The notes: generated by a model not told the origin, from the letters alone. Shown: positions 44,052-53,524, numbered from the stretch's first letter. The stretch: 64,000 nucleotides of DNA from Arthrobacter stackebrandtii (GCF_017876675.1 NZ_JAGIOI010000001.1:1426001-1490000); one strand, 5' to 3'. Numbers and translations: made by a program.

Positions 44052-44103
44052 CGTGTGAACGCTCAGCTAATGGCTGCTCGTGGTGTTGCGTGGTGGTGCG
44101 TAA

Positions 44104-46800
44104 TTACTTGCAGAGTATGGCATCACCCCATGCACTGGTGGCACTGGAGCCGGGCTTGTCGTTCTGGTTCCACCACTTGGCCTTGTAGGTGGCGTTGTTG
44201 TACGTCACCAGGGCCCCTGCAGTGTAGACACCCGTGGCGTCCCACGCCGTGGCGCCGGTGCAGGTTTCGGACGGGCCTGCGCCGTTGCCGCCGCCGGTGC
44301 CGGCGGAGGGTTCAACCACCGTGACGCCACGCGGGTAGTCGGCCAGCAGTGCGTACGTTTCCGAGCCGATGGCGACACGGAAGTTGGAGATCATCGAGGT
44401 GGGCAGCGTCCAGGCCAGCTTGGTGTTGACCGTGGCGCCGGGGGCGATGCCGCCCGCGGGAACCTTGATGCTGTAGGTGTGGAAGTCGCCCTTGAGCCCG
44501 CCAACATTGCTGCCGGTGTGGTCGCTGGAGATCTTGGTGATGGACCAGCCGGACTGCTCCTTCATTTCGCCGGTGTCGCTGGTGGCGCTGTCGAAGGTGA
44601 TGGTGGCGCCGGCCGGGATGGCCGTCTTGGTGTTGTTGGTGAAGTGCAGTTCCGGGTTGATGGGGTAGTTGTTGTCACCCAGGGCGAAGCCCTTGAGCTG
44701 GACGTCCAGGTCGATGGCCTTGGTGGGCATCGGCACGTTGGCCTTCGTGGCGCCGTAGGGGCCGGACTTGGACAGCGTGTCGTGGATCTTGTTGACCAGC
44801 GTGGAGCCCATTTCGTACTGGCCCTTGGTGGAGTTGTACGAGTAGTCGCCTGCCAGTTCCCAGATCATGATGCCGCCCATGCCTTGGTCGGCCACGTAGT
44901 CCGCCTTCGCCTGGATGGCCGCGTCGGAGTCACCGGTGAGGAGCGTCTTGGTGGTGTCGTTCCACCACCATTCGTTCTTGGTGACGGCGTCGAAGTTGTG
45001 CGAGTAGCTGCCGGTGAACTGCTCTGCAGGAGTGCCGTAGCTGGCGGTGTAGTCGCCCACGACGCCCTTCTGCAGGTTCAGCACGTGCCAGATCGGGTTC
45101 ACGCCGGAGGGAACTTCAGTTCCTGTCGGGTCGGAGTCGTGCCACAGGTTGTCGATGCCAACAGCGCCGGCGCCGCACTTGGAGTTGCCGCCGTTGCTGG
45201 GGCCGGTGCCCGGAGCACACTTGGCCTGGTCGGCCAGAACAGAGGAACCGTACATGCCGTTGGTGCCGCCCTGGACGCCAGTCCAGCCGCGGGTGTAGAA
45301 GGGAACGCCCAGGTTGACGCGTCCCGCGGGCAGTGCGCCGCGGAAGTAGTGGTAGGCCCAGTCGGAGTTCAGGTAGCCAATCCCCTTGTAGGCGTTGTAG
45401 ACGCCGCCGGCGGCAAGCTCAGGGTCCTTGCCGTCGTCGAACAGGGCAGCGTTGCCGCCCACGTAGTTGTTCCATGCGCCGTGGAGGTCGTAGCTCATCA
45501 TGTTGACGTAGTCGAGGTACTTCACGACCTGGTGGGCTTCCATGCCGCGCAGCAGCCAGCCGGAGGCCGGTGCGGCCACGGTCAGCATGTAGTACTTGCC
45601 GTCCTCGGCGCTGGCCTTGTCCAGCTTGGTGCGGAGGGTTTCCATCAGGTGCATGTAGTTCTCGAAGAGAACTGCGCGCTTCTTGTCGGAGAACTGGAAG
45701 TCATCCGGGTTGCCGGCCTTGGTGTTGCTGGTGGCGTATTCGTAGTCGATGTCCACGCCATTGAAGCCGTACTTGCGGATAAACTCAACGGCCGAATCGG
45801 CAAAGGTGTCGATCTTGGCCTGTGATTCGGTCAGCGTGTAGAAGCCGCCGTCGGCGACGCGTGAACCGTCGGCAGCGAAGTAGCCGCCGGTCTCGGCCCA
45901 GCCGCCCACGGAGACCAGGGTCTTCACGCCGGGGTTGGTCTTCTTGAACTTCTCCAGCTGGTTCAAGTGGCCGGTGAATGGCAGCGCCGGGTCCATCTCG
46001 GCCCCTGCCACGCCGGGCCAGGTCATGTCGGTTGCGGCGTTGCCGGCGTTTTCGGCGCCGACCGAGACCTTGTTGTTGCCGTCGATGTGGGCGAAGGCGT
46101 AGTTGATGTGGCTGAGCTTGTTCCAGGGGATGTCGTTGGCCAGGTAGCGGGGGGTGCCGTCCAGGCCGGTGCGCCAGCTGGTGAAGTAGCCGATGACACG
46201 CTGGTCCAGGCCGTTGGGGAGCTTCTCACGGCCCGCTTCGTCGTACACCGAGCAGTAGGGGACGTCGATGCCGGGGGTCTGGTACAGCCCGTCCGGGCGG
46301 CACTTCTCATCCGGGTTGCTGGTCCACGGGGTTCCGGTGCCGGCCGTGGGCGTGTCGGTCGGCGTATCCGTGGGCGTATCCGTCGGCGTGTCGGTGGGAG
46401 TGTCCGTGGGGGTGTCCGTGGGGGTGTCGGTCGGCGTGTCCGTCGGCGTGTCGGTCGGAGTGTCCGTGGGCGTATCCGTCGGGGTGTCCGTCGGCTCCGG
46501 AGTGGGCACGCCGGTTCCACACGGGCCCTGGCTGGTCCACGGGCCCCAGGCGTCGGCGCCCGGCTCGTTGTTCATGGTCCACCACTTGGCCGCGTAGTTC
46601 TCGTTCCCGTGCGAGACGACGTCGGTTCCGGTATAGACGGAGGTGGGGCTCCACGCGGTTGCGCAGGCCGTGGTTTCGGCGGCAGATGAGGGGGCCATGG
46701 TGGCCATCTGCGTCGTGATGCCAATGGTGGCGACGAGCGCTACGCCCGTCACAAGGGCAGTTGCCCTTTGCCGCCATCCAGGCATTGTGGATGTCTGCAT
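44104..46800 (-). CDS. Large secreted GH18 chitinase with chitin-binding modules at both ends
   Basis: 898 residues from ATG 46800, preceded by AGGAA. Signal peptide to about residue 41 (SSAAE). Order: N-terminal CBM5/12 (about 45-94), a TDTP linker of 12 near-identical units (about 104-151), a GH18 barrel (about 200-690) with SVGGW and FNGVDIDYEYA (acid Glu about 354), an immunoglobulin-like/chitin-associated domain (about 700-840) and a C-terminal CBM5/12. In the DxxDxDxE motif the first Asp is Asn; the three essential acidic residues remain. Probably a processive or crystalline-chitin-targeting enzyme complementing the smaller one downstream. Confidence 0.95.
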   Translation of the reverse strand: MQTSTMPGWRQRATALVTGVALVATIGITTQMATMAPSSAAETTACATAWSPTSVYTGTDVVSHGNENYAAKWWTMNNEPGADAWGPWTSQGPCGTGVPTPEPTDTPTDTPTDTPTDTPTDTPTDTPTDTPTDTPTDTPTDTPTDTPTDTPTAGTGTPWTSNPDEKCRPDGLYQTPGIDVPYCSVYDEAGREKLPNGLDQRVIGYFTSWRTGLDGTPRYLANDIPWNKLSHINYAFAHIDGNNKVSVGAENAGNAATDMTWPGVAGAEMDPALPFTGHLNQLEKFKKTNPGVKTLVSVGGWAETGGYFAADGSRVADGGFYTLTESQAKIDTFADSAVEFIRKYGFNGVDIDYEYATSNTKAGNPDDFQFSDKKRAVLFENYMHLMETLRTKLDKASAEDGKYYMLTVAAPASGWLLRGMEAHQVVKYLDYVNMMSYDLHGAWNNYVGGNAALFDDGKDPELAAGGVYNAYKGIGYLNSDWAYHYFRGALPAGRVNLGVPFYTRGWTGVQGGTNGMYGSSVLADQAKCAPGTGPSNGGNSKCGAGAVGIDNLWHDSDPTGTEVPSGVNPIWHVLNLQKGVVGDYTASYGTPAEQFTGSYSHNFDAVTKNEWWWNDTTKTLLTGDSDAAIQAKADYVADQGMGGIMIWELAGDYSYNSTKGQYEMGSTLVNKIHDTLSKSGPYGATKANVPMPTKAIDLDVQLKGFALGDNNYPINPELHFTNNTKTAIPAGATITFDSATSDTGEMKEQSGWSITKISSDHTGSNVGGLKGDFHTYSIKVPAGGIAPGATVNTKLAWTLPTSMISNFRVAIGSETYALLADYPRGVTVVEPSAGTGGGNGAGPSETCTGATAWDATGVYTAGALVTYNNATYKAKWWNQNDKPGSSATSAWGDAILCK
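46351..46494. repeat. 12 x 12-bp minisatellite in the chitinase linker
   Basis: Twelve tandem 12-bp units, each encoding Thr-Asp-Thr-Pro, differ only at a few synonymous positions. Array length may vary between strains by slippage. Confidence 0.9.
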
Positions 46801-46873
46801 GAAATTCCTGTTCTGAATGGGTGAGTGTGATCCCTGCAGCGCAGGGTTCACACACCCGCGCTGGCTGGCCACC

Positions 46874-46909
46874 ACGCTATCGCCGGAGCGGATCCTCGCA
46901 CATCAGCAC
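46874..46909 (-). promoter_or_regulatory. Promoter of the second chitinase gene
   Basis: Minus-strand -10 TAGCGT (46879-46874) and CACATCAGCAC (46899-46909), the same pair found at 43728-43762 with spacing differing by one base. Confidence 0.55.
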
Positions 46910-46927
46910 AAATACGCATAGGTGGGA

Positions 46928-49438
46928 CTACGTAGCCGCGGTGCTCCACCCGGCGCCCATGCGGTGGGCGGCAACGCTCAATTCCACGCGCGAACGCACC
47001 TGAAGTTTGTGGAAAACCCTGCCCAGGTGGACCTCCACGGTCCGCACGGAAACATGCAGCGTTGCGGCCGCCTGCCGGTTGGAGGCGCCGTCCACCACCA
47101 GCATGGCCACTTCCAGCTCGCGTTCGGTCAGCAGTTCCGCCCAGACGGTGCGGCACTCATCCAGCGGCCCCACAGGCAATGGATGTCCGACGGCGCGGGG
47201 AGCCTCCGGGACCCGCGGCACCATGCCGGTTTGCACGGCAAGCAACGTCGCGGCATGGGCTGCCCGGATATCTGCCAGGTGCAGCGGGCCGGTGTGCGGC
47301 GCCGGCAGTTGCGCCTCCACACCCGGGTGCCCGGCGAGGGAGTCCAACATGTTGTCCACAGCCGTCTGCCAGGCCGGTGTGCCGGTTTCGCGGAAGAGGT
47401 CCGCCGCGACCACGAGGTGTTCCCTCGCCATGGCCGCATGGTCGTGGCGCAGGCAGGCCTGGCCCAGCACGAACTCCGTGCGGGCGCGCTCGTAGGGGGA
47501 GGACAGGCCGGCACTGGCCGCCTGGGCCTGGCTGTAGTCGCGGGAGAAGCGGTCCGAATCCGTGGACCGGAGCAGGCGCCGGGCCTCGGCGGCCCGGCGG
47601 TGGCCGTCCGGCACGAGGCGCAGCGGGCCGGGGACAGGCACGGCTCCTGTGGTTGGGTCCGCGGGTGCGCCAGCGGCAGGAACACCAGGGGATCCGGAAT
47701 CATCGCGGGCACCGGCCTCCGGCGGTGCGTCGGGGCCGGTCTCGTCAAAGCCCGGCACGAACAGGGGGAACGACGCCCCGCGCGCGGCCCGGTCGACGGC
47801 GAGCCGGCCCAAGGTCGAGGACTCGAGCAGATTGCCTTCAAAGTAGGCGGTGAGAGCCCTGTCGGTGAGGTCGGCGGTGCGGATGAAGGACGAGGCCGAG
47901 ATGGGGCAGCCGGCGCCGAGAGCGCGCGCCATGGGGCCGACCTTTCCGTTGGTCACCACGTCCAGGCGCCGGGCCAGGGCAACGCCCAGCCCGGAGAGCG
48001 GCAGGCCCGCCGGGAACACCGTCATGGCAAGTTCCAGCTCTGCCGCAGCCCTGGCGGCGTCGCCCTGCCAGAAATGCAGCAGCGAGGCGGCCACGGCACG
48101 GTAGGCCATCCCCAGCGGGGAGGCGGCCCGGTGCAGCTGCCCGATGGAGCCGCGCCGGGCACCTCCGGAACCGGGCGTGCCGCCGCCCGGGCCGGCCACG
48201 CAGGGACCTGCCTGTAGCAGCCTGAGCCCGGCTCCGGCGTCGTCCGCCATGCCCATGGTCAGGGCCTCCATGACCACCCTGACATCGGAGAACTCCAGCA
48301 CCCCGCCCTCCTGCCCCTGGCGGCAGCAGCGGGAGGCGTTGGCTCCGGGGACGCCGAAGAGGGCGCACCAGCCGCGGGCGGCGCACAGGGGCAGCCCCTC
48401 GAGGGAATTCTCCTCGACGAGGGCCTCGGCCTGCGCCAGGAACCGGCCGGCGTCCTCCAGCCGGCCGCCGGCGGCGCACAGGCCCGCAGCCAGCCCGCAG
48501 GCCTTGGCCACGGAGCGCAGCACGCGGGTGGCACCGTCGCCATCCTGGGCGGGCACGGCCGCCAGCAGCGACGTGGCGCGGCGTTCGGCAAGAACCGTGG
48601 GGACCTCGCCCGTCAACAGCGCCTCCGCATGGATGTACGGGGCGAGGGCCAGGGCCGCGAGCTGCGGGTCGGCGGCGTCCAGGACGGGGGCCAGCCAGGC
48701 GACGGCGTCGGAGACCAGGCCCAGTTTCAGCGCCGCGGCGCCGCAGGCCAGGTGGCTGTCCAGGACGGCTGGGCCGTTGGCGTGGCTGGCGGCCTCGCGG
48801 GCGATCGCGTGGGCCCAGACCGCGTTGCCGGCCAGCTCCGCCTCCCGGGAGAGCTCCAGCAGGGCCGGCACCAGGGCGGTGTCCCCCTCAAGGGTGGCCA
48901 GGGACTGGTGCCACACGGCCTTCCCGCGGCGGCCCAGCCCGGCGTAGGCGTGCTGCATGAGCACATGGGCGTTGGTGCGCTCAGCCTGCGTGGCGGTTTC
49001 GTGGATCCACAGGCGCATGCGGGGGTCTGCAAAGGAAAAGTGGCCTGCCACAAACTGCAGGTGCGGTCCCAGGGGTCCGCCAATCAGCTCTGCCATGCTT
49101 CCGTGGGCCAGCGTCAGCAGCACCTCGGTGCGGTCCTCCACGCAGACGGCGGCGGCGAGCAGCAGTTCGCGGTCGGCCGGGCTGAGCGAAGGGCTGCCGA
49201 GCCGCGCGGCGAGCCCGGGCAGCAGCGGCAGGGGGTCCGGCAGGGCGCTGTGGCCGGCAAGCTGCCCGGGGCTGAGGACACCGGCCACCTCCAGGGCGGC
49301 GTCCAGGTCCCCGGCAAGGTCGCGGCACAGGGCGGCCGCGACGTTGGGGGCCATGGCGATTCCGCGGTCGGCAGAGATGACCAGCAGGTCCGGAACCGTC
49401 CCTGCCGGCCCGTTCCCTTCAGGGTAATCCAGCGTCAT
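46928..49438 (-). CDS. Large LuxR-type transcriptional regulator with TPR-like body
   Basis: 836 residues from ATG 49438, preceded by GGAGG. Only the last 65 residues are a clear DNA-binding domain: LTERELEVAMLVVDGASNRQ followed by LHVSVRTVEVHLGRVFHKL. The preceding 770 residues are alanine-rich helices like the TPR region of LAL/MalT regulators. The start of the protein corresponds to the middle of such proteins, and no Walker A is present, so the ATPase module is missing. It lies upstream of, and in the same direction as, the chitinase genes and may regulate them. A palindrome lies 40 nt before its start. Confidence 0.83.
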   Translation of the reverse strand: MTLDYPEGNGPAGTVPDLLVISADRGIAMAPNVAAALCRDLAGDLDAALEVAGVLSPGQLAGHSALPDPLPLLPGLAARLGSPSLSPADRELLLAAAVCVEDRTEVLLTLAHGSMAELIGGPLGPHLQFVAGHFSFADPRMRLWIHETATQAERTNAHVLMQHAYAGLGRRGKAVWHQSLATLEGDTALVPALLELSREAELAGNAVWAHAIAREAASHANGPAVLDSHLACGAAALKLGLVSDAVAWLAPVLDAADPQLAALALAPYIHAEALLTGEVPTVLAERRATSLLAAVPAQDGDGATRVLRSVAKACGLAAGLCAAGGRLEDAGRFLAQAEALVEENSLEGLPLCAARGWCALFGVPGANASRCCRQGQEGGVLEFSDVRVVMEALTMGMADDAGAGLRLLQAGPCVAGPGGGTPGSGGARRGSIGQLHRAASPLGMAYRAVAASLLHFWQGDAARAAAELELAMTVFPAGLPLSGLGVALARRLDVVTNGKVGPMARALGAGCPISASSFIRTADLTDRALTAYFEGNLLESSTLGRLAVDRAARGASFPLFVPGFDETGPDAPPEAGARDDSGSPGVPAAGAPADPTTGAVPVPGPLRLVPDGHRRAAEARRLLRSTDSDRFSRDYSQAQAASAGLSSPYERARTEFVLGQACLRHDHAAMAREHLVVAADLFRETGTPAWQTAVDNMLDSLAGHPGVEAQLPAPHTGPLHLADIRAAHAATLLAVQTGMVPRVPEAPRAVGHPLPVGPLDECRTVWAELLTERELEVAMLVVDGASNRQAAATLHVSVRTVEVHLGRVFHKLQVRSRVELSVAAHRMGAGWSTAAT

Positions 49439-49478
49439 CGTGCCCTCCGCCCGAGTCGTCCTCATTAACGCACTGACA

Positions 49479-49499
49479 TTTGTAAGTAATCCTTACAAA
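49479..49499. promoter_or_regulatory. Palindrome in the luxR-type promoter
   Basis: TTTGTAAG-TAATC-CTTACAAA is a perfect 8-5-8 inverted repeat overlapping the likely -10 (AAGGAT, 17 nt after TTGATA on the minus strand). Operator candidate, possibly for autoregulation. Confidence 0.5.
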
Positions 49500-49669
49500 G
49501 TTGTCACACGATATCAATCGGCGGTTTATCCATACCGTGGATTTCCCTTACACAGTGGAAAAACCCGCGTCACAAACGGAACCAGACCGGCCTTCGGGGC
49601 GGCAGCCGGCCCGCCCGGCCGCGGCAGCGCGCCGTCGTTCCCCAGGGGCCAGCGGCTAGGATGGAGGGC

Positions 49670-50020
49670 ATGACTGAGACACTTCCCCCCTGCCCCGTCT
49701 GCGCCAGCGCCTACACCTACGAGATGGGCGAACTGTTGGTGTGCCCCGAATGCGCCCACGAATGGTCGCCCGCCGAGGCGGCTGCGGAAGCCGAGGCTGA
49801 GACCGTGGTGAAGGATGCCGTGGGCAATGTGCTCGCGGACGGTGACACCGTGAGCATCGTCAAGACCATGAAGGTCAAGGGCAGCCCGCAGGATCTGAAG
49901 ATCGGCACGAAGGTGCGCAACATCCGCCTCATCGCCCCCGTCAACGGGCACGACATCGACGCCAAGGTGGACGGCTTCGGCCCCATGAAGCTCAAGTCCA
50001 GCATCGTCAAGAAGGCTTGA
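49670..50020 (+). CDS. PhnA/YjdM-like zinc ribbon protein
   Basis: 116 residues. The start is ATG 49670, because TAGGAT (49657-49662) stands seven bases upstream, giving a leaderless transcript; ATG 49661 would lie inside that box. The N-terminal zinc ribbon is [21 protein letters not shown] and the C-terminal SH3-like domain has [15 protein letters not shown] and [15 protein letters not shown]. Homologues were once called PhnA but are not proven phosphonoacetate hydrolases. Function unknown. Confidence 0.92.
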   Translation: MTETLPPCPVCASAYTYEMGELLVCPECAHEWSPAEAAAEAEAETVVKDAVGNVLADGDTVSIVKTMKVKGSPQDLKIGTKVRNIRLIAPVNGHDIDAKVDGFGPMKLKSSIVKKA

Positions 50021-50051
50021 TCCAGGCGTCCCCCGCCACCGGACCTGACGC

Positions 50052-52025
50052 ATGAACCTGTGGTTTGAGGCGCTGCCGGCATTCCTGGCGGCCCTGCTGG
50101 TCTTCACCCTCCCCGGCGCGGCCGTCCTGGCGGCCCTGCACGTGCGCGGGATCATGCTGCTCCTGCTGGCACCGGCCGTCTCCGTTTCCGTGGTTGCCGT
50201 CAGCGCCATCACCGCCCCGCTGATCGGGCTGGCGTGGGGCCTGCCCGTGGTCCTGCTGGGCACTGCCGTTGCCGCGGCCGGCGCGTGGGCTGCACAGCGG
50301 TTCATCCCCGCCCTGCGGCCGGCTTCGGCAGGCCGCAGCGGGTGGTCCGGGCTCGCCGCCGTTGCGGCCGGGGTGCTGCTGTCCCTGGCCATCACGACGG
50401 CGCTGCTCACCCTGGTTGCCCCGACCCCCGAACAGTTCACGCAGGGCTATGACTCGGTGTTCCACCTGAACGCGACCGAGTACGCAGTGGAACGGGGCAA
50501 TGCCTCCTCCTTCGCCGTCTCCGGCTTCATCCTCCCGCCGGGGAAGTCGTTGTTCTACCCGGGAGCCTGGCATGGACTGGCCAGCCTCCTCATCACATTG
50601 ACCGGCATCAGCGTCCCCGCCGCCACCAACCTGGTGTGGCTTGTGGTGGCCGGGGTGGTGTGGCCGTTGAGTGCCATCTTCCTGACCCGGGTGCTGTTTG
50701 GCCGGCGCCCGCTCCTGCTGCTGTGCGCCGGGATCTTTGCCGCGGCGTTCCCGGCGTTCCCGTGGCTGCTGCTGCAGTACGGTTCCGCATATCCGAATTC
50801 GCTCTCCAACGCACTGGTTCCGGTGGGGATCGGCCTGGTCCTGATGATCCTGCGCCCCGCCGTCCACACGGGGCTGGAACCGGCCCAGGCGCTGGCTGTT
50901 GTGGCGCTCTTCCTGCCCGGCGCCGTCACGGCCCAGCCCAACGGGGTGTTCAGCGTGCTGCTGGTGCTGACACCGCTGCTGCTGTTCATGCTGTTTGCGT
51001 GGCTGCGGGCCGGCTTCGCGGCTGGCCGCCGCAGCGGCTGGCTGCGGGCGGCCCTGCTGCTCGTGGCGCTGGCTGTGGCGGCCGGCGCCCTGCTGGCCCT
51101 TCCTCAGATCCGCAGCCTGTTCAACTACGCCTCCCTTGCGTTCATGCCGTTCCCCCTGGCTGTGCTGCGCAACGCCACCATGGCCCCGGCCCCGATCTGG
51201 TTCCCCGCCGTGGCCCTGTCCGCCCTGGTGCTGGCGGGCGTGCTGGCCGGCCGACGCCGCCCCGGCCTGGGCTGGCTGCCCGCCGCAGTCCTCCTGCTCG
51301 TGTTCATGTACCCAATGACCGCCGGCACGGACTTTGGTCCCGCCAACGTCATGTTGGCACCGTGGTGGGACAACCCGGAACGCATTGCCGCGCTGCTGCC
51401 GCTGCTCGCGGTGCCCCTCGCCGCGCTGGGCATGGTGAGCTGCACCGACTGGCTCGGCCGGCGCCTGCCCTCCCTTGCCCGGCGCAAGGGGCGGCCGGCC
51501 GCGGTGGCCGGGCTCGCCGTCGTGCTGGTCCTGGCCAACCCGGGACTGTGGCAGATGAAGGAGCAGGTGGGAATCATGTACAACGTGCCGCCGGCACCGG
51601 ACGGGCTGGCGCAGGTTGATGCGCAGGAACTGGCGCTCATCCACCGGCTTGGGGAGTTCACCACCCCGTCGGACGTGATTGCGAACAACCCGTACAACGG
51701 CTCGGCGCTGGCCATGGCGCTGGCCGGGCGGACCATGCTGTTTCCGTACAGTTCGCAGGCGGAACTGACACCGGACCAGTTCACGCTGCGGTTCTGGCTC
51801 AACCGCGTGGACAGCGATCCGGAGGTGTGCGCCGCGGCAAAACGGCTGGGCGTGACGCACCTGCTGGACTTCGGCACGGACTACATTCCGGCGTTCGACC
51901 ATCCGCGTTCGCTTTACCCCGGCGTGACGCTGGCACCCGATTCCGCCGGCTTCACGCTCGTGGCCAGCGACGGCCATGCCCGCCTGTTCAAGTTGACAAC
52001 CTGCGCCGGAACACCGGCAAAGTAA
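50052..52025 (+). CDS. Large polytopic membrane protein, DUF6541-like
   Basis: 657 residues with about 13 hydrophobic segments over residues 1-500 and an extracytoplasmic C-terminal domain of about 140 residues containing two or three cysteines. A short loop, APTPEQFTQGYDSVFHLNATEYAVERG, follows the fourth membrane segment; its acidic residue could correspond to the catalytic Asp of GT-C glycosyltransferases. It resembles the actinobacterial DUF6541 family, often found near cell-wall polysaccharide genes, but no such genes are adjacent here. Function is unproven. Confidence 0.75.
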   Translation: MNLWFEALPAFLAALLVFTLPGAAVLAALHVRGIMLLLLAPAVSVSVVAVSAITAPLIGLAWGLPVVLLGTAVAAAGAWAAQRFIPALRPASAGRSGWSGLAAVAAGVLLSLAITTALLTLVAPTPEQFTQGYDSVFHLNATEYAVERGNASSFAVSGFILPPGKSLFYPGAWHGLASLLITLTGISVPAATNLVWLVVAGVVWPLSAIFLTRVLFGRRPLLLLCAGIFAAAFPAFPWLLLQYGSAYPNSLSNALVPVGIGLVLMILRPAVHTGLEPAQALAVVALFLPGAVTAQPNGVFSVLLVLTPLLLFMLFAWLRAGFAAGRRSGWLRAALLLVALAVAAGALLALPQIRSLFNYASLAFMPFPLAVLRNATMAPAPIWFPAVALSALVLAGVLAGRRRPGLGWLPAAVLLLVFMYPMTAGTDFGPANVMLAPWWDNPERIAALLPLLAVPLAALGMVSCTDWLGRRLPSLARRKGRPAAVAGLAVVLVLANPGLWQMKEQVGIMYNVPPAPDGLAQVDAQELALIHRLGEFTTPSDVIANNPYNGSALAMALAGRTMLFPYSSQAELTPDQFTLRFWLNRVDSDPEVCAAAKRLGVTHLLDFGTDYIPAFDHPRSLYPGVTLAPDSAGFTLVASDGHARLFKLTTCAGTPAK

Positions 52026-52159
52026 CGACATTAAAGCCGCAGGGGCCGATTCCGGGCCCTATTTCTGTTAGGTTTTAGCCAACGAACAATCCGCCGGCCG
52101 CGGCTCCCCCCACCTGGTGGGCTGCTGCCGGGCGGCCGGTGCCAGGCAAGGAGCAGTAC

Positions 52160-53461
52160 GTGGGCAGCAGTTTTGGTGAACGGCTGAAACAGGAACGTTT
52201 GTCACGGAACCTGACCCAGGGTGAACTGGGCGGGGAATTGTACTCGGCGAGCTATATCTCACTCCTTGAGAACGCGCACCGCGAACCTACGTCCGAAATC
52301 ATCCGGCAGCTCGCCGGGAAGCTTCTGGCAGTGGCACCGGTCACCGGGCCTGCGGTGCGGACAGGTGCGCCCGGCCACTGGGCCGACGGCGGGCCGGACG
52401 GCGGCGTGTCGGCGGAGCAGACGCTTGCCGACGGCGCGGCCTCGGCCCGCGACACCGACTGCCTTCGGCTCTCCCTTTGCGCCCGGCAGAGCTGGGACAC
52501 CCGCGACTACTCCGGGGCCGCCTCCAGCGCAACGGAGGCCGCCGAGCTGGCACGGGACGGCGACAACTCGGTCAGCTGGTGGAACATGATGTTCCTGGCG
52601 GCCAATGCGCACATGCGCGCCGGCAACCACGACGCCGCCGTTGCCGTGCTGGGGACACTGCTGGAGGACCCCATGACTGTGGGCTGCGACGCCCTGTCGA
52701 TGCGGGCGGACCAGGTCATGGCCGCCGCGATGCTCTCGCAGGGATCGCTGGCGGAAGCCATTGAGCACGCCACCAGGGCCGTGGGAGTTGGTTCCGGGGA
52801 CAGCCCTGAGGAATTCAACGCATACCTGCTGGCGCTCCAGACGCTGGTTGGGGCGCTGACGGAGGTGGGCCGGCTGGATGAGGCGTGGAACCACTCACTG
52901 GCGCTGGCCGAATCCATCACGTCGGCAACCCCGCCCCAGGTGGCCGGGGAGATCCACTGGGTGGTGGGCAATGTGGCATTCATCCGCCGCGACACCCGTG
53001 CCGGGCTGGAACACCATTCCAAGGCCGCGCGGCTGATCTCCCCCACCGCAGACCTTTCCCGCTGGGCCCAGTTCAACAAGGCCACGGCCTGGGTGCGGCT
53101 CTCGGCCGGCATCGTGGAGCCCGCCACGCTGCAGGCCATTGAACGCAGTGAACTGGCGCATTCGGTGGTGGGTGCCACGCCCGCCGAAGTCATGGAGGTG
53201 TCATTGCTGCGCGCCCGGTGGCACTACCTCAACGGCGAGCTGGACCTGGCGCTGGAACTCTTGTTTGCACTGGAGCGGGACCACGAGCAGCTGGCCCCCC
53301 ACATTGCCGGCGACACGGCGCTGCTCCTCGGCGACACCCTGCGCGATTCCGGCCGCAGCGACGAAGCCCGCAACGCCTTCCTTCGCGCCCTCGAACGATT
53401 CACCCAGGCCGGCGCGCTGGACCGCGCCGAAGTTGCCTCGGGCCACCTCGCCACACTGTAG
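52160..53461 (+). CDS. XRE-family transcriptional regulator with TPR-like repeats
   Basis: 433 residues from GTG 52160, with AAGGAG six bases upstream; GTG 52139 is less likely. An N-terminal XRE helix-turn-helix (GERLKQERLSRNLTQGELGG) recognises DNA. The remaining 350 residues are alanine-rich helical pairs typical of TPR domains, such as AIEHATRAVGVG and EAWNHSLALAE. Such proteins often respond to peptide or small-molecule signals in actinobacteria. A very stable hairpin follows the gene. Target genes are unknown. Confidence 0.85.
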   Translation: MGSSFGERLKQERLSRNLTQGELGGELYSASYISLLENAHREPTSEIIRQLAGKLLAVAPVTGPAVRTGAPGHWADGGPDGGVSAEQTLADGAASARDTDCLRLSLCARQSWDTRDYSGAASSATEAAELARDGDNSVSWWNMMFLAANAHMRAGNHDAAVAVLGTLLEDPMTVGCDALSMRADQVMAAAMLSQGSLAEAIEHATRAVGVGSGDSPEEFNAYLLALQTLVGALTEVGRLDEAWNHSLALAESITSATPPQVAGEIHWVVGNVAFIRRDTRAGLEHHSKAARLISPTADLSRWAQFNKATAWVRLSAGIVEPATLQAIERSELAHSVVGATPAEVMEVSLLRARWHYLNGELDLALELLFALERDHEQLAPHIAGDTALLLGDTLRDSGRSDEARNAFLRALERFTQAGALDRAEVASGHLATL

Positions 53462-53524
53462 GCCGGCTGCGACACCGGGCACCAGGCACCCCACGGGGTT
53501 CCCGGCCTGCCCAAAGAAAAATGA

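Noticed and set aside
46351-46494. Regular 12-bp repeats that might suggest a CRISPR or iteron array
   Set aside because: Units are contiguous, in frame with a chitinase gene and encode Thr-Asp-Thr-Pro; there are no spacers.
50007-52031. A 674-codon minus-strand frame opposite the polytopic membrane protein
   Set aside because: Extremely Gln/Arg/Gly/His-rich; the complement of Leu/Ala codons produces this pattern.
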